A stretch of 64,000 nt of DNA from Mesorhizobium sp. STM 4661 (GTDB lineage: Bacteria; Pseudomonadota; Alphaproteobacteria; Rhizobiales; Rhizobiaceae). Each line of letters starts with the position of its first letter. The first letter of the stretch is position 1. The stretch spans positions 32,464 through 96,463 of the forward strand of contig NZ_CAAF010000077.1 in assembly GCF_000359125.1 (NCBI RefSeq). Direction: 5' to 3'. The position numbers and the translations under genes are program-made. The notes beneath the pieces are model-generated. The model had not been told where the DNA came from. It saw nothing but the letters and a program-made list of their open reading frames with translations, and searched no databases. Of the stretch, positions 16,245 to 25,758 are shown piece after piece.

Positions 16245-17552
16245 TTAGATTTGCTGGCGCAGCGGCCGGAACGCGGTGCGCAGCTCTTCCGAAAAGACCT
16301 TCGGCTGTTCCCAGGCAGCGAAGTGGCCGCCCTTGGCGAGCTTGTTATAGTGAATAAGCTTGGGGTACGCCTTCTCGGCCCAGCTCTTCGGCGCTGCGTA
16401 AATCTCATCGGGGAAGGCACTCACAGCAACCGGCAGCTTGACGCCGCGAACGTCGAAGAAGCCTGCTCCATTCGAGATCTGCGTCGTATCCCAGTACAGC
16501 CGGGCCGAGGAGACCGCCGTATTCGTCAGCCAGTAAAGCGTGACGTTGTCGAGGATATCGTCACGCGTCAGGCCTTCCGTTGCCCCGTCGAAGACGCGAG
16601 CGATGAGGTCATAGCTGCGGATGTCATGGTCGAGCATCCATGCTGCCAGACCGACCGGCGAGTCGGCGATGCCGTAGAGGCTTTGCGGCCGGTTCGACAT
16701 TTCCAGCGCATAACCCAGCCCCTTGCCGTAGAATTCGATCAGCTGATCCCACGCATTGCGTTCTTCCGCGGTCAGATCGGCGGGAGGCGCCTCGTGGAAT
16801 GCGAGTGCCTTCGAGATGTTGGCCGGCACCGTGGCCGCCATGTTGGTGTGGATGCCGAGCAATCCCTGCGGCTGCTGCAGGGCCATGATCTCGGAGACGG
16901 CATTACCCCAGTCGCCGCCCTGCGCCACATATTTCGTGTAGCCAAGGCGCTGCATCAGCGTTGCCCATGCTTGGCCGATGGTGACAGGAGTCCAGCCAGG
17001 TGCTGTCGGTTTGCCGGAGAAGCCGTGACCGGGCAACGACGGGATCACGACGTGAAACGCGTCAGCTGCGCTGCCGCCATGCGCCGTCGGATCGGTAAGC
17101 GGGCCGATGATCTTCAGCTGTTCGATGATCGAGCCCGGCCATCCATGCGTAACGATCACCGGCAATGCGTTCTCGTGCTTTGAGCGCACGTGAATGAAGT
17201 GAATGTCCAGTCCATTAATCTCGGTGACGAACTGGGGCAAGGCGTTGAGACGCGCCTCCACCTTGCGCCAGTCGTGATCGGTCGCCCAGTACTGGGCGAG
17301 CTTCTGCACCGTCGCCAATTGCACGCCCTGGGAGTGGTCTGTGACGGTTTCCTTGTCGGGCCAGCGGGTCGCCGCCACGCGCTGGCGCAAATCGTCGAGG
17401 CGCTCTTGGGGGATACTGACGGAGAAGGGGCGGATCGCTTCCGCTTCCGCTGCCGCTGCGCCCAATGCCTTCGGAACCATGCTGATAACGCCGACCGCAG
17501 CCGTAGCGGCGAGAAGCTCACGCCTCGTAGGGGAAAGTAAATCTGCTGACAT
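16245..17552 (-). CDS. Tat-exported epoxide hydrolase with EHN domain
   Basis: This 435-residue protein has a twin-arginine signal (SPTRRELLAATAAVG), then the N-terminal EHN domain of epoxide hydrolases (IRPFSVSIPQERLDDLRQRV). The alpha/beta hydrolase core follows, with HGWPGSIIE, nucleophile aspartate in AQGGDWGNAVSE and catalytic histidine in KGGHFAAWEQP. This is the microsomal-type epoxide hydrolase layout found in many soil bacteria, here directed to the periplasm. It is the first gene of the four-gene operon down to 13.7 kb. The conserved 37-bp motif lies 67 bp upstream of its start. Confidence 0.88.
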   Translation of the reverse strand: MSADLLSPTRRELLAATAAVGVISMVPKALGAAAAEAEAIRPFSVSIPQERLDDLRQRVAATRWPDKETVTDHSQGVQLATVQKLAQYWATDHDWRKVEARLNALPQFVTEINGLDIHFIHVRSKHENALPVIVTHGWPGSIIEQLKIIGPLTDPTAHGGSAADAFHVVIPSLPGHGFSGKPTAPGWTPVTIGQAWATLMQRLGYTKYVAQGGDWGNAVSEIMALQQPQGLLGIHTNMAATVPANISKALAFHEAPPADLTAEERNAWDQLIEFYGKGLGYALEMSNRPQSLYGIADSPVGLAAWMLDHDIRSYDLIARVFDGATEGLTRDDILDNVTLYWLTNTAVSSARLYWDTTQISNGAGFFDVRGVKLPVAVSAFPDEIYAAPKSWAEKAYPKLIHYNKLAKGGHFAAWEQPKVFSEELRTAFRPLRQQI

Positions 17553-17618
17553 AACGTCCTCCTATGCAAAGGAAATTCATTTGACTTGTGCATAGTTCTG
17601 TCGTCAGCGACGTTAAAT

Positions 17619-17656
17619 CCATTGCACGAAGGTATCGGCAATACTTTTGGATTGGT
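17619..17656 (-). promoter_or_regulatory. Conserved regulatory motif, copy a
   Basis: Read on the minus strand this is CCAATCC, AAAAGTATTGCCGATACC, TT, then CGTGCAATGG. The GTAT-N5-ATAC core is an inverted repeat. It ends 67 bp before the Tat-exported epoxide hydrolase. It is nearly identical to copies at 19.4 and 36.9 kb. I infer a binding site for the FixJ-type regulator encoded at 25.8 kb. Confidence 0.7.
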
Positions 17657-17832
17657 TCGAAGCCTGACTGCGAAACATCGCGATGGAACTGCGGACGCTG
17701 CGCGCGTGTCGGTGCTGGTCCGCAGTCGCGCGCAAGCGTCTGGCTTTAGAATCCGGTTTCGCATCGTGACGTTAACGCAGCGGGTGCCAAGGCGCCTGCC
17801 GCGCTCAGATCAACAATGTTACACTGCGTGGT

Positions 17833-18357
17833 CTATCCAGCCCGACGATCTGCCTGACGCATCGGTAATTTCCAATTCGGCCGCGGAAAATGGCAGGTGT
17901 AGCCGTTGGGATAGCGCTCGAGATAGTCCTGGTGTTCGGGCTCGGCCTCCCAGAAGTCGCCGACAGGAGTCACCTCGGTAACGACTTCGCCGGGCCACAG
18001 TCCCGAGGCGGTCACGTCGGCGATAGTATCTTCCGCAACGCGCTTCTGCTCGTCGTTTGTGTAGAAGATTGCCGAGCGGTAGCTCGTGCCGACGTCATTG
18101 CCCTGGCGATCACGCGTTGTCGGATCATGAATCTGGAAGAAGAACTCTAACAAATGACGGTAGCTAATCCTCGCCGGATCGAACACGATCTCGATCGCCT
18201 CTGCATGGCCATCGTGTTTGCGATAGGTGGCATTGGGTACGTGGCCGCCGGTGTAACCGACTCGGGTCGAAATCACGCCGGGATAGCGGCGGATCAGATC
18301 CTGCATTCCCCAAAAACACCCACCCGCAAGTACAGCTCGTTCGTTCGCGACACTCAT
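17833..18357 (-). CDS. msrA: Peptide methionine sulfoxide reductase MsrA
   Basis: This 174-residue protein carries the MsrA active-site motif GGCFWGMQDL near the N-terminus, GYTGG, YRKHDGHAEAIEIVFDP, FFFQIHDPTT, and the C-terminal YPNGYTCHFPRP with a further cysteine. It reduces methionine-S-sulfoxide in proteins using thioredoxin. The start at 18357 follows GAGGA and places the Cys motif at residue 13-17 as usual; the longer frame to 18453 adds an unlikely leader. It follows the hydrolase gene by 141 bp on the same strand. Confidence 0.95.
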   Translation of the reverse strand: MSVANERAVLAGGCFWGMQDLIRRYPGVISTRVGYTGGHVPNATYRKHDGHAEAIEIVFDPARISYRHLLEFFFQIHDPTTRDRQGNDVGTSYRSAIFYTNDEQKRVAEDTIADVTASGLWPGEVVTEVTPVGDFWEAEPEHQDYLERYPNGYTCHFPRPNWKLPMRQADRRAG

Positions 18358-18498
18358 CTGGATATCCTCGGATTCAGGCTGTTTGGAATATAGGAACTGC
18401 CGACCCGAATTGTCAGGCAAATTGCCTGTATTTAAATGGATGCGGCTAGGCACTGCATGGACTCAGCGAGGCCGTTCGCCCCGCCTTGGTCCCTGGTG

Positions 18499-19296
18499 TC
18501 ATTTGACGGCTTCGACCGCTTCCAGAATGACCGCGGCCACGTCCTTTGGGTGCGACAGCATCGGAACATGGCTGGACGCAATGGCCGTGACATGGGCATT
18601 GATGGCCTTCGCACTGTCCGCGAGCAGCTTGGGATCGATCATCTGGTCATTCTTGGTGACGACCGCCCAGCTTGGCTTCGACTTCCAGGCGGCTGTCGTT
18701 ACCTTCTCGTCAAAGTTCGCGCCGCGCACAGGGCCTTGTATGACCGCGATCAGGTTGGATTCCGCCTTGGGAACGTCCGGGGCGAAGTATTGGGCGATAT
18801 CGTCGTACGACAGCGTCAGAAACCCCGCGGCATCAACCTGCGGGTGCGCCAATCCGGGCGGGGTGGGGTAGTCTTTGTTGAGATCGGACGTCGACTGACC
18901 ATCGCCAGGGGAGAAAGCGGCGACATAGACCAGCGCCTTGACGCGGTCGTCATTGCCGGCCTGGGTAATAACGGTCCCTGCCCAGGAATGGCCGACCAGA
19001 ACGACAGGGCCCTTTTGCTGCGCGATGGCACGCTGCGTGGCGGCCACGTCGTCGGCAAGCGAAGTCAGCGGATTTTGAACCGCGACAACGTTCAGGCCCT
19101 TTGCCTGAAGCAATGGAATGACCTTGTCCCAGGACGAGCCGTCGGCGAATGCGCCATGGACAAGAACGACTGTCGTCGGCGCAGTCTGCGCCAATGCCGG
19201 TGTCGAGCCGCCGGCGGCAGCGATGAGCATAGCTCCTATAAAGATCGCGATGCCTGCCCGCCGAATGCCAAATTTTGAGATGGCAATCCTTGTCAT
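18499..19296 (-). CDS. Exported alpha/beta hydrolase
   Basis: This 265-residue protein has a signal peptide containing RR (FGIRRAGIAIFIGAMLIAAA, cleaved near ALAQ). The alpha/beta hydrolase fold shows LVHGAFADGSSWDKVI, nucleophile elbow GHSWAGTV, acid in TKNDQMIDPKLL and histidine in SSHVPMLSHP. The group includes small esterases and salicylate-esterase-like proteins; the substrate is unknown. GGAGAGAAG precedes the start. The conserved regulatory motif lies 78 bp upstream. Confidence 0.85.
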   Translation of the reverse strand: MTRIAISKFGIRRAGIAIFIGAMLIAAAGGSTPALAQTAPTTVVLVHGAFADGSSWDKVIPLLQAKGLNVVAVQNPLTSLADDVAATQRAIAQQKGPVVLVGHSWAGTVITQAGNDDRVKALVYVAAFSPGDGQSTSDLNKDYPTPPGLAHPQVDAAGFLTLSYDDIAQYFAPDVPKAESNLIAVIQGPVRGANFDEKVTTAAWKSKPSWAVVTKNDQMIDPKLLADSAKAINAHVTAIASSHVPMLSHPKDVAAVILEAVEAVK

Positions 19297-19373
19297 GACT
19301 TCTCTCCTTCCCAGTCGGGGTTTGTATCCATTGTTTGCTATGTCCAAAAGATGCGCTGCACCCAAAGGCAGTG

Positions 19374-19412
19374 CCATTGCACGTTGGTATCGGCGATACT
19401 TTTGGATTGGTT
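19374..19412 (-). promoter_or_regulatory. Conserved regulatory motif, copy b
   Basis: On the minus strand: CCAATCC, AAAAGTATCGCCGATACC, AA, CGTGCAATGG. It matches copy a except for the T/C in the core and the two-base spacer. It ends 78 bp before the exported alpha/beta hydrolase start. Confidence 0.7.
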
Positions 19413-19519
19413 CCAGGTCGCAGAGAGCGACAGGCGGCACGGCGTGTGGATGAGCTTGGCGTATTGTCTCTCTCAAAGACGGATCGATCTGGGCCTAAAC
19501 GGTCGGACGTGATCGCCGG

Positions 19520-20278
19520 CTACACCAGATAGCCCGACACGCCGTCCCACAATAACTTGAACGCCGTCACGATCAGCAATCCATAGCAGGCTCTATAAAG
19601 CTGACGCTGATCCAGCCTCCCATGAAGCCGCCAACCAAGCCAGACGCCGGCGGGAATGGCGAGCACACATATGGCCATCACGACCCAGGTGTTGCCTTCC
19701 GGCTTCGACAGCACCAGCCATGGCACCGCTTTGATCATGTTGCCGACAGTGAAGAACAGGCTCGTCGTCCCTGCATAGACTTCCTTGCTGAGGCCGAGCG
19801 GCAGCAGATACATGGCAAGCGGCGGTCCGCCCGAATGTGCCACCATGGTGGTGATTCCCGACGTAAGACCTGCGGCGACCGCCTTCGGCGATGAGCGCCG
19901 CCGAATCGTGACGTTCGCTCCTGCAGCAAACCAGAGGCCGACGAAGATCAGGGTGGTCACCGCCATCACGATCGATATGGCGCGGTGATCCAGAACGCGG
20001 AAGAGCAGATAGCCAAGTCCGATCCCGACCACGAGGCCTGGTAACAGCAGCAAAAGGTCGGGTTTCGACCATGTCGAGGATTTCCAGTAGTGCAGTGCGA
20101 TCAGGTCCATCGCAACAAAAAGCGGCGCCAGGAGGCCACCCGCCGTCACCGGATCCATGACGATCGACAACAGCGGAATGCCAATGATGGCGAATCCACC
20201 GCCGAACGCGCCCCTCATGAAAGCGATCAGGAAGACGCCGGCAAAAGCGACAATTATCGTGGCGGCCGTCAGCTCCAT
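19520..20278 (-). CDS. TSUP (TauE/SafE) family permease
   Basis: This 252-residue membrane protein has about eight hydrophobic helices arranged as two homologous halves. The glycine-rich signature FMRGAFGGGFAIIGIPLL lies in the first half and TTMVAHSGGPPLAMYLLPLG in the second. TSUP permeases move sulfite, sulfoacetate or other small organosulfur or carboxylate anions across the inner membrane, usually outward. The substrate here cannot be inferred. It lies between DUF1127 and the exported hydrolase on the same strand. No motif copy lies directly upstream. Confidence 0.88.
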   Translation of the reverse strand: MELTAATIIVAFAGVFLIAFMRGAFGGGFAIIGIPLLSIVMDPVTAGGLLAPLFVAMDLIALHYWKSSTWSKPDLLLLLPGLVVGIGLGYLLFRVLDHRAISIVMAVTTLIFVGLWFAAGANVTIRRRSSPKAVAAGLTSGITTMVAHSGGPPLAMYLLPLGLSKEVYAGTTSLFFTVGNMIKAVPWLVLSKPEGNTWVVMAICVLAIPAGVWLGWRLHGRLDQRQLYRACYGLLIVTAFKLLWDGVSGYLV

Positions 20279-20375
20279 GCGGAACTCCAGCTTTCTCGTT
20301 GACTATGTATTGGAAGTTCAGCCGAGCTGCCGGAGGCGCCCGAGCAACTGCGGAGTTGGGTCTAAAGCGGTTGCG

Positions 20376-20606
20376 TCAATCAGCGAACCGGCGGCGCGCC
20401 TCGCGACTGGCTTCAAAGCGCGACCGACCGATGTCCCTCAGCAAGTCGTCGCTCAGCTCGAGCAAGGCCTTGCGCGAGCGCCGCTTCTTCACCTGCCGCT
20501 CCAGCCAGGCCATCCTGGATGTGACCGAGAAAGCCGAATCGCAGGTCTGTTCGAGGTCGTGGTCCAGCCCCTTGGGCGTCTGGTAATTTGTCTTGATCGT
20601 GGCCAT
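20376..20606 (-). CDS. DUF1127 small protein
   Basis: This 76-residue basic protein ends with the DUF1127 signature: WLERQVKKRRSRKALLELSD, then DLLRDIGRSRFEA. Short DUF1127 proteins in alphaproteobacteria have been linked to RNA turnover and to phosphate or carbon metabolism, but here only the family can be stated. The start at 20606 follows GGATG. The frame extends upstream to 20741 over the conserved regulatory motif, which argues against the longer form. Motif copy c lies about 62 bp upstream. Confidence 0.85.
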   Translation of the reverse strand: MATIKTNYQTPKGLDHDLEQTCDSAFSVTSRMAWLERQVKKRRSRKALLELSDDLLRDIGRSRFEASREARRRFAD

Positions 20607-20667
20607 TGTCGCATCCTCTAGTTCTATTTCAATCGCTCGTAGAACTGGCCCGTCGCAGCAAAAGAAT

Positions 20668-20704
20668 CGATTGCACCATGGTGTAGGCAATACTTTTGGA
20701 CTGT
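20668..20704 (-). promoter_or_regulatory. Conserved regulatory motif, copy c
   Basis: On the minus strand: AGTCC, AAAAGTATTGCCTACACC, AT, GGTGCAATCG. It sits in the 192-bp gap between DUF1127 (minus) and the ten-PAS kinase (plus). By orientation it serves DUF1127, but it could also touch the kinase promoter. Confidence 0.65.
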
Positions 20705-20798
20705 CCGTCGGTGGGACCCGACGAAACCGACACCAAGGCATAATAGACGTTTGCCCGACGTTGGCGCAGTTTCACCAACGTGCTCGAAAGGATAGCGC

Positions 20799-23700
20799 AT
20801 GAAGAGTGATCAGGGCAGCGTACTAGATGCGCTGCCGGCCATGGCATGGACTGCGCTACCTGACGGAAGCATTGACCTTATCAATCGACGCTGGTGCGAC
20901 TACTGCGGCCTCCGTTCGGAAGAGGAGCGCGGTCGGGCGTGGCAGGCCGTGGTTCATCCGGACGACCTGACAGGGTTACTCGAGGACTGGCAATCGATCA
21001 TCGCTTCCGCTCAGCCCGGCGACATGGACGCACGTATACGCCGCGCGGACGGAGAGTATCGCAGGTTTCTCATCCAATGCAGCCCGGTGCACGACCAGAC
21101 CGGACAGCTCAGCAAATGGTGCGGAACCGCAACCGACGTCGAGGACGCGCGGCGTACTGAGGAGACATTTAGGCAGCGCGAGTTCGACTTTCAGGCAATC
21201 GTCGACAGCATCCCGATTCCGGTTGCCGTGACCACTCCAACAGGCGAGGTCGAAGGTCTCAATCAGCTGACCCTCGACTATTTTGGCAAGACGCTCGACG
21301 AGTTGAAAGGCTGGAAGGCATCCGAAGTCGTCCACCCCGATGACCTCGAGCACACGATTGCGGCCCAAGTCGCTGCGCACCAGAAGGGTGGCTCTTATAA
21401 CGTCGAGAGTCGCCACCGCCGCGCCGACGGCGTCTATCGCTGGTACAACGTGCTCGGCATGCCTTTGCGTGATGCGCGTGGTCAAATTCTGCGCTGGTTC
21501 CACTTCCTGATCGATATAGACGACCGCAAGCGAGCGCAGGAGGCTCTCGCGGTCAGTGAACGCAATCTGCAGCTGACGATCGATACGATGCCGGCAATGG
21601 CGTGGTCGGCGCGCCCGGACGGAAGGAACGAGCTCCTTAGCAAGCAGTATGTCGATTATGTCGGTCTCACGCCTGATCAGATACCGGCTTGGGACTCCAT
21701 CGACGCGCTGCATCCGGATGACTTTGACCGCATGGTTGCGACCTGGCGCAAGATCGTGGCTTCCGGGATGCCTGGGGAAGGCGAAGCGCGGCTTCGCCGC
21801 CACGACGGCATCTACCGGTGGTTCCTGTTCCGCGCCAATCCTCTGCGCGATGACAAGGGAAATCTCATCAAATGGTACGGGGTCACCACCGACATCGACG
21901 ACATGAAGCGGGCGCAGGAAGCATTGGCCGCCAGCGAGCACAATCTCCAGGCAACCCTCGACACCATTCCGGCAAGGGTCGGCGTTTTCAGCGATGATGG
22001 GACGCACGTGTCCGTCAACAAACGTACGGTCGAGCTCAGCGGCATTCCCAGTTTTGGCGATTGGCGACTGGTTTTCCATCCTGACGACCTGCCATTCGCG
22101 GAGAGCTTGTGGCAGCATTGCCTGGCCACGGGAGAGCCCTTCGAATGCGAATACCGCGCCCGCATGGCTGACGGCACGTATCGCTGGCATCTGGGGCGTC
22201 GGGTGCCGTTGCGCGACGACACGGGGAAGATAATTCGTTGGTACGGCATCGCCCACGACATCGAAGACCGCAAGCGCGCGGAGCAGGCCTTGCAGGAAAG
22301 CGAGCGCCAGTCTCGCCTGATCGTCGACAGCATCCCGGCCAGGGTCGGCATCTACGATACAGAGGGAAACCGCATTTCCGCCAACAAGCGGGCACTCGAA
22401 CTGAGCGGCTATGCCATTGGGTCGGATTGGAGAGAGATTTTCCACCCAGACGATCTCGGGCGCGCCGAGGAACTGTGGCGTGCATCTCTGGCCAACGGCG
22501 AGCCGTTCGAATGCGAATATCGCGCGCGCATGGCTGACGGGACGTATCGCTGGCACATAGGGCGCCGCGTGGCGATGCGCGACGATTCAGGAAAGGTGAT
22601 CCGCTGGTATGGTGTCAGCACTGACATCGAGGATCGAAAGCGCGCCGAGCAGGCACTTGCGGCAAGCGCACGCGAATTGCGTCTGATCCTAGACTGTATC
22701 CCTGCAAGGGTCAGCGTACACGACACCAATGGCATCCGTGTTTCCGCCAACCGGCAATCAATCGAACTCAGTGGTCTGCCGGGGGATGCCGATTGGAGGG
22801 AGCTGTTCCATCCGGATGATGTTGGGCTCGCGGAGAAGCTATGGCGCGAGAGCCTCGCAAAGGAAGAGCCCTTCGAGGCTGAATATCGCGCGCGGATGGC
22901 GGACGGCACCTATCGCTGGCATCTGGGGCGCCGCGTGCCGGTGCGTGACGAGACAGGAAAGGTGATCCATTGGTACGGTGTCAGCTCCGACATTGAGGAT
23001 CGAAAACGAGCCGAGCAGGCGCTGGCGGCGAGCGAGCGCAATCTACAGGCGACCATCGACAGCATTCCGGTGAGGGTCGGCATTTACAACGCGGACGGCA
23101 CAAATGTGTACGTCAACAAGCGTACGCTCGAGCTGAGTGGCCAGCCCAGCGGCGTCGACTTTCGGAGCCTTTTCCATCCCGACGACCTGCCCCTCGTCGA
23201 CAGTCGCTGGCAAAAGTGCCTGGCCACCGAGGAGCCGTTCGAATGCGAGTATCGCGCCATCATGGCCGACGGGTCGTATCGTTGGCACGTAGGCCGACGC
23301 AGGCCTATGCGCGACGAGACAGGAAAGGTCATCCGCTGGTACGGCGTCACCTCGGACATCGAGGATCTAAAGCGCGCCGAGCAAGCACTGACGGCAAGCG
23401 AGCGCAGTCTGCAGCTTACCATCGATACGATCCCAACACTTGCCTGGGCGGCGCGCCTGGATGGCACCGCCGAGTTCCTTAACAAGCATTATCTCGACTA
23501 TATCGGTCTTGTCGCCGAAGGGGCGCAGGATTGGGGCTTGGCGGCGGCGGTCCATCCTGAGGACATGACTGGTTTGGCCGATGCTTGGCGAACCATCATG
23601 GCTTCGGGAAAACCGGGGGAGACCGAAGCGCGGCTGCGGCGCTATGACGGTGAATATCGATGGTTCCTGTTCCGCGCCAATCCGCTGCACGACAAAGACG

Positions 23701-25295
23701 GCAACATCGTCAGATGGTATGGCGTCAACACCGACATCGAAGATCGCAAGCGCAGTGAAGAGGGTTTTCGCGCCATCGTGGAAACGACGCCCGAATGCGT
23801 GAAAGTCGTGGCGCATGACGGCACGGTTCTGCGCACAAATGCTGCCGGCGCGACAATGGCAGGTGTGCCATCCATCGATAATGTCATCGGGCAGCGGTTT
23901 ATCGACTTCGTGGCTCCGGAGCACCAGGAAGAATATCGCCAATTCCACGAGAAGATCTGTGCCGGGCAGAAAGGCTTTCTGGAGTTCGACCTCATCAATG
24001 CGCAGGGCGTTCGCCGGCATATGGAGACGCACGCCGCTCCGCTGCGCAACAGCGACGGCTCAATCGCGCAGCTCGGCATCACGCGCGACATGACGGCGCG
24101 CAAGCGAGCGGAAGACGCCCTCAGGCGCAGCGAGGCATTCCTGGCGGAAGGCCAGCATCTCGCTCGTATGGGCAATCTTTCCTGGCACGTCGCCAGCGGC
24201 GAGATCATCTGGTCCGAGCAGCTCTATCGCATCTTCGAGTTTGAGCCGGACATGGTGATGACGCTCGATCGAATCGCCAGCCGGGTTCACCCCGAAGACA
24301 TGCCGATGATTGTTGATATGGTCGAGAGAGCGCAACGCGGCGTACGCGAATTTGAATACCAACCCCGGATTGTGCTGCCCGACCTGTCGGTCAAATATCT
24401 GCACCTGATCGCACACCGGGCCGGATGCCATGGCGATGGCGAGATCGAATATATCGGCGCCGTTCTCGACATAACGCAACGCCGACTGTCGGAAGAGGCG
24501 CTTGAGAAGCTTAGATTCGAGCTTGCGCAGGTAACCCGCATCATGAGCCTCGGCGCCTTGACGGCCTCGATCGCCCATGAGGTGAACCAGCCGCTGGCGG
24601 GCATCATCACAAACGCCAGCACATGCCTTCGCATGCTCGCCGCCGACCCGCCCAATGTCGAAGGCGCGCAGGAAACGGCGCGGCGCACGATACGCGACGG
24701 GAAGCGCGCGGCGGACGTGATCGCGCGATTGCGGGCGCTGTTCACCAAACGCACGGTGGCCTTCGAGCCGGTCGATCTCAACGACGCAGCGCAAGAGGTC
24801 ATCGCGCTGCTGTCGGCAGATCTGCAGCGCAATCGCGTGATGTTGCGCACAGAACTGGCCGACGAACTGCCCCTGCTTGCTGGCGACCGCGTTCAGCTCC
24901 AACAGGTGATCATGAATCTGTTGCGCAACGCGGCAGATGCGATGAGGGACGTCAAAGACCGGCCACGGCTTTTGCAGGTTTGGACCGCTGGTGACGAAGA
25001 CGGGGTTCGTCTTTCCGTGCGCGATGCGGGCATCGGCTTCGGCCCCGAAGGGATCGAGCGGCTGTTCGAGGCGTTCTACACAACGAAGAGCGATGGCATG
25101 GGAATCGGCCTCTCCGTCAGCCGCTCGATCATCGAACGACACAACGGACGTCTTTGGGCGCAAGCCAATGATGGGCCCGGAGCAACATTCGCTTTTTCGA
25201 TCCCACACTGTGCAGCGGATGCAACATCCGTTCACGATGTTGTCGCGACCGAAGCGGCTCGTGGCAGTACCCAAATTACATCGGAGTTTTCATGA
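20799..25295 (+). CDS. Soluble histidine kinase with ten PAS domains
   Basis: This 1498-residue protein has no membrane segment. Ten PAS units start near residues 10, 134, 260, 386, 508, 630, 752, 874, 993 and 1111, each with a PAC-type end such as WYGVSTDIEDRKRAEQAL. Units 4-7 are close copies of one another (EPFECEYRARMADGTYRWH recurs), so they arose by recent internal duplication. The kinase core follows: H-box ASIAHEVNQPLAG with phospho-His near 1259, N-box QLQQVIMNLLRNAADAM, G-boxes VRDAGIGFGP and SDGMGIGLSV. Its stop overlaps the next receiver gene (ATGA). The architecture resembles cytosolic TodS/StyS-type sensors of hydrophobic compounds, but with far more PAS units and no internal receiver. 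Confidence 0.93.
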   Translation: MKSDQGSVLDALPAMAWTALPDGSIDLINRRWCDYCGLRSEEERGRAWQAVVHPDDLTGLLEDWQSIIASAQPGDMDARIRRADGEYRRFLIQCSPVHDQTGQLSKWCGTATDVEDARRTEETFRQREFDFQAIVDSIPIPVAVTTPTGEVEGLNQLTLDYFGKTLDELKGWKASEVVHPDDLEHTIAAQVAAHQKGGSYNVESRHRRADGVYRWYNVLGMPLRDARGQILRWFHFLIDIDDRKRAQEALAVSERNLQLTIDTMPAMAWSARPDGRNELLSKQYVDYVGLTPDQIPAWDSIDALHPDDFDRMVATWRKIVASGMPGEGEARLRRHDGIYRWFLFRANPLRDDKGNLIKWYGVTTDIDDMKRAQEALAASEHNLQATLDTIPARVGVFSDDGTHVSVNKRTVELSGIPSFGDWRLVFHPDDLPFAESLWQHCLATGEPFECEYRARMADGTYRWHLGRRVPLRDDTGKIIRWYGIAHDIEDRKRAEQALQESERQSRLIVDSIPARVGIYDTEGNRISANKRALELSGYAIGSDWREIFHPDDLGRAEELWRASLANGEPFECEYRARMADGTYRWHIGRRVAMRDDSGKVIRWYGVSTDIEDRKRAEQALAASARELRLILDCIPARVSVHDTNGIRVSANRQSIELSGLPGDADWRELFHPDDVGLAEKLWRESLAKEEPFEAEYRARMADGTYRWHLGRRVPVRDETGKVIHWYGVSSDIEDRKRAEQALAASERNLQATIDSIPVRVGIYNADGTNVYVNKRTLELSGQPSGVDFRSLFHPDDLPLVDSRWQKCLATEEPFECEYRAIMADGSYRWHVGRRRPMRDETGKVIRWYGVTSDIEDLKRAEQALTASERSLQLTIDTIPTLAWAARLDGTAEFLNKHYLDYIGLVAEGAQDWGLAAAVHPEDMTGLADAWRTIMASGKPGETEARLRRYDGEYRWFLFRANPLHDKDGNIVRWYGVNTDIEDRKRSEEGFRAIVETTPECVKVVAHDGTVLRTNAAGATMAGVPSIDNVIGQRFIDFVAPEHQEEYRQFHEKICAGQKGFLEFDLINAQGVRRHMETHAAPLRNSDGSIAQLGITRDMTARKRAEDALRRSEAFLAEGQHLARMGNLSWHVASGEIIWSEQLYRIFEFEPDMVMTLDRIASRVHPEDMPMIVDMVERAQRGVREFEYQPRIVLPDLSVKYLHLIAHRAGCHGDGEIEYIGAVLDITQRRLSEEALEKLRFELAQVTRIMSLGALTASIAHEVNQPLAGIITNASTCLRMLAADPPNVEGAQETARRTIRDGKRAADVIARLRALFTKRTVAFEPVDLNDAAQEVIALLSADLQRNRVMLRTELADELPLLAGDRVQLQQVIMNLLRNAADAMRDVKDRPRLLQVWTAGDEDGVRLSVRDAGIGFGPEGIERLFEAFYTTKSDGMGIGLSVSRSIIERHNGRLWAQANDGPGATFAFSIPHCAADATSVHDVVATEAARGSTQITSEFS

Positions 25296-25666
25296 AAGTT
25301 ACGCATCCACTCGTGTCGATCGTCGATGATGACGAGTCCGTACGTGAGTCTCTCCCCGATCTGCTTAAGGAACTCGGCTTCAGCGCCGATGCCTTTTCCT
25401 CGGCTGAAGAGTTCCTGGCATCTGATAGCCTCGGCCGAACCAGATGCCTGATCCTCGACGTTGCAATGCCAGGGATGACCGGCCCGGAGTTGCATATCGA
25501 GCTGATGCGCCGCGGGGAGAAGATTCCAACCATTTTCATCACGGCTCTCAAGGATGATGCCGTGCGGCCGCGCCTTATCGAGCAAGGTGCTGTAGAATGC
25601 CTGTTCAAGCCGTTCACAGACGACGCTCTGCAGGAGGCCTTGAATTCGGCGCTGCAGCCGGACTGA
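25292..25666 (+). CDS. Receiver-only response regulator
   Basis: This 124-residue protein is a single CheY-like receiver: VSIVDDDESV acidic pocket, phosphoacceptor aspartate in LILDVAMPGMTGPEL, threonine in FITAL and lysine in CLFKPF. There is no output domain. Its ATG overlaps the kinase stop by 4 nt, so it is translated with the kinase. In such kinase-receiver-FixJ loci the lone receiver may act as a phosphate sink or relay that sharpens signalling to the DNA-binding partner; this is inference. Confidence 0.92.
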   Translation: MKVTHPLVSIVDDDESVRESLPDLLKELGFSADAFSSAEEFLASDSLGRTRCLILDVAMPGMTGPELHIELMRRGEKIPTIFITALKDDAVRPRLIEQGAVECLFKPFTDDALQEALNSALQPD

Positions 25667-25758
25667 TGCGCGCAACTTGATCGGCATAAGGCAAGGGGGG
25701 TAATAGTTGTGCATACGGACTTGGTGAATTCACCCGGAGACCTGGGGAGCTGACGCCT

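Noticed and set aside
16092..17183. Plus-strand open frame of 363 codons
   Set aside because: Antisense to the EHN epoxide hydrolase; a GC-rich shadow frame.
20976..22556. Minus-strand open frame of 526 codons
   Set aside because: Antisense to repeated PAS domains; its apparent internal repeats only mirror the PAS duplication.
24060..25274. Minus-strand open frame of 404 codons
   Set aside because: Antisense to the kinase core, which has all H, N and G boxes.
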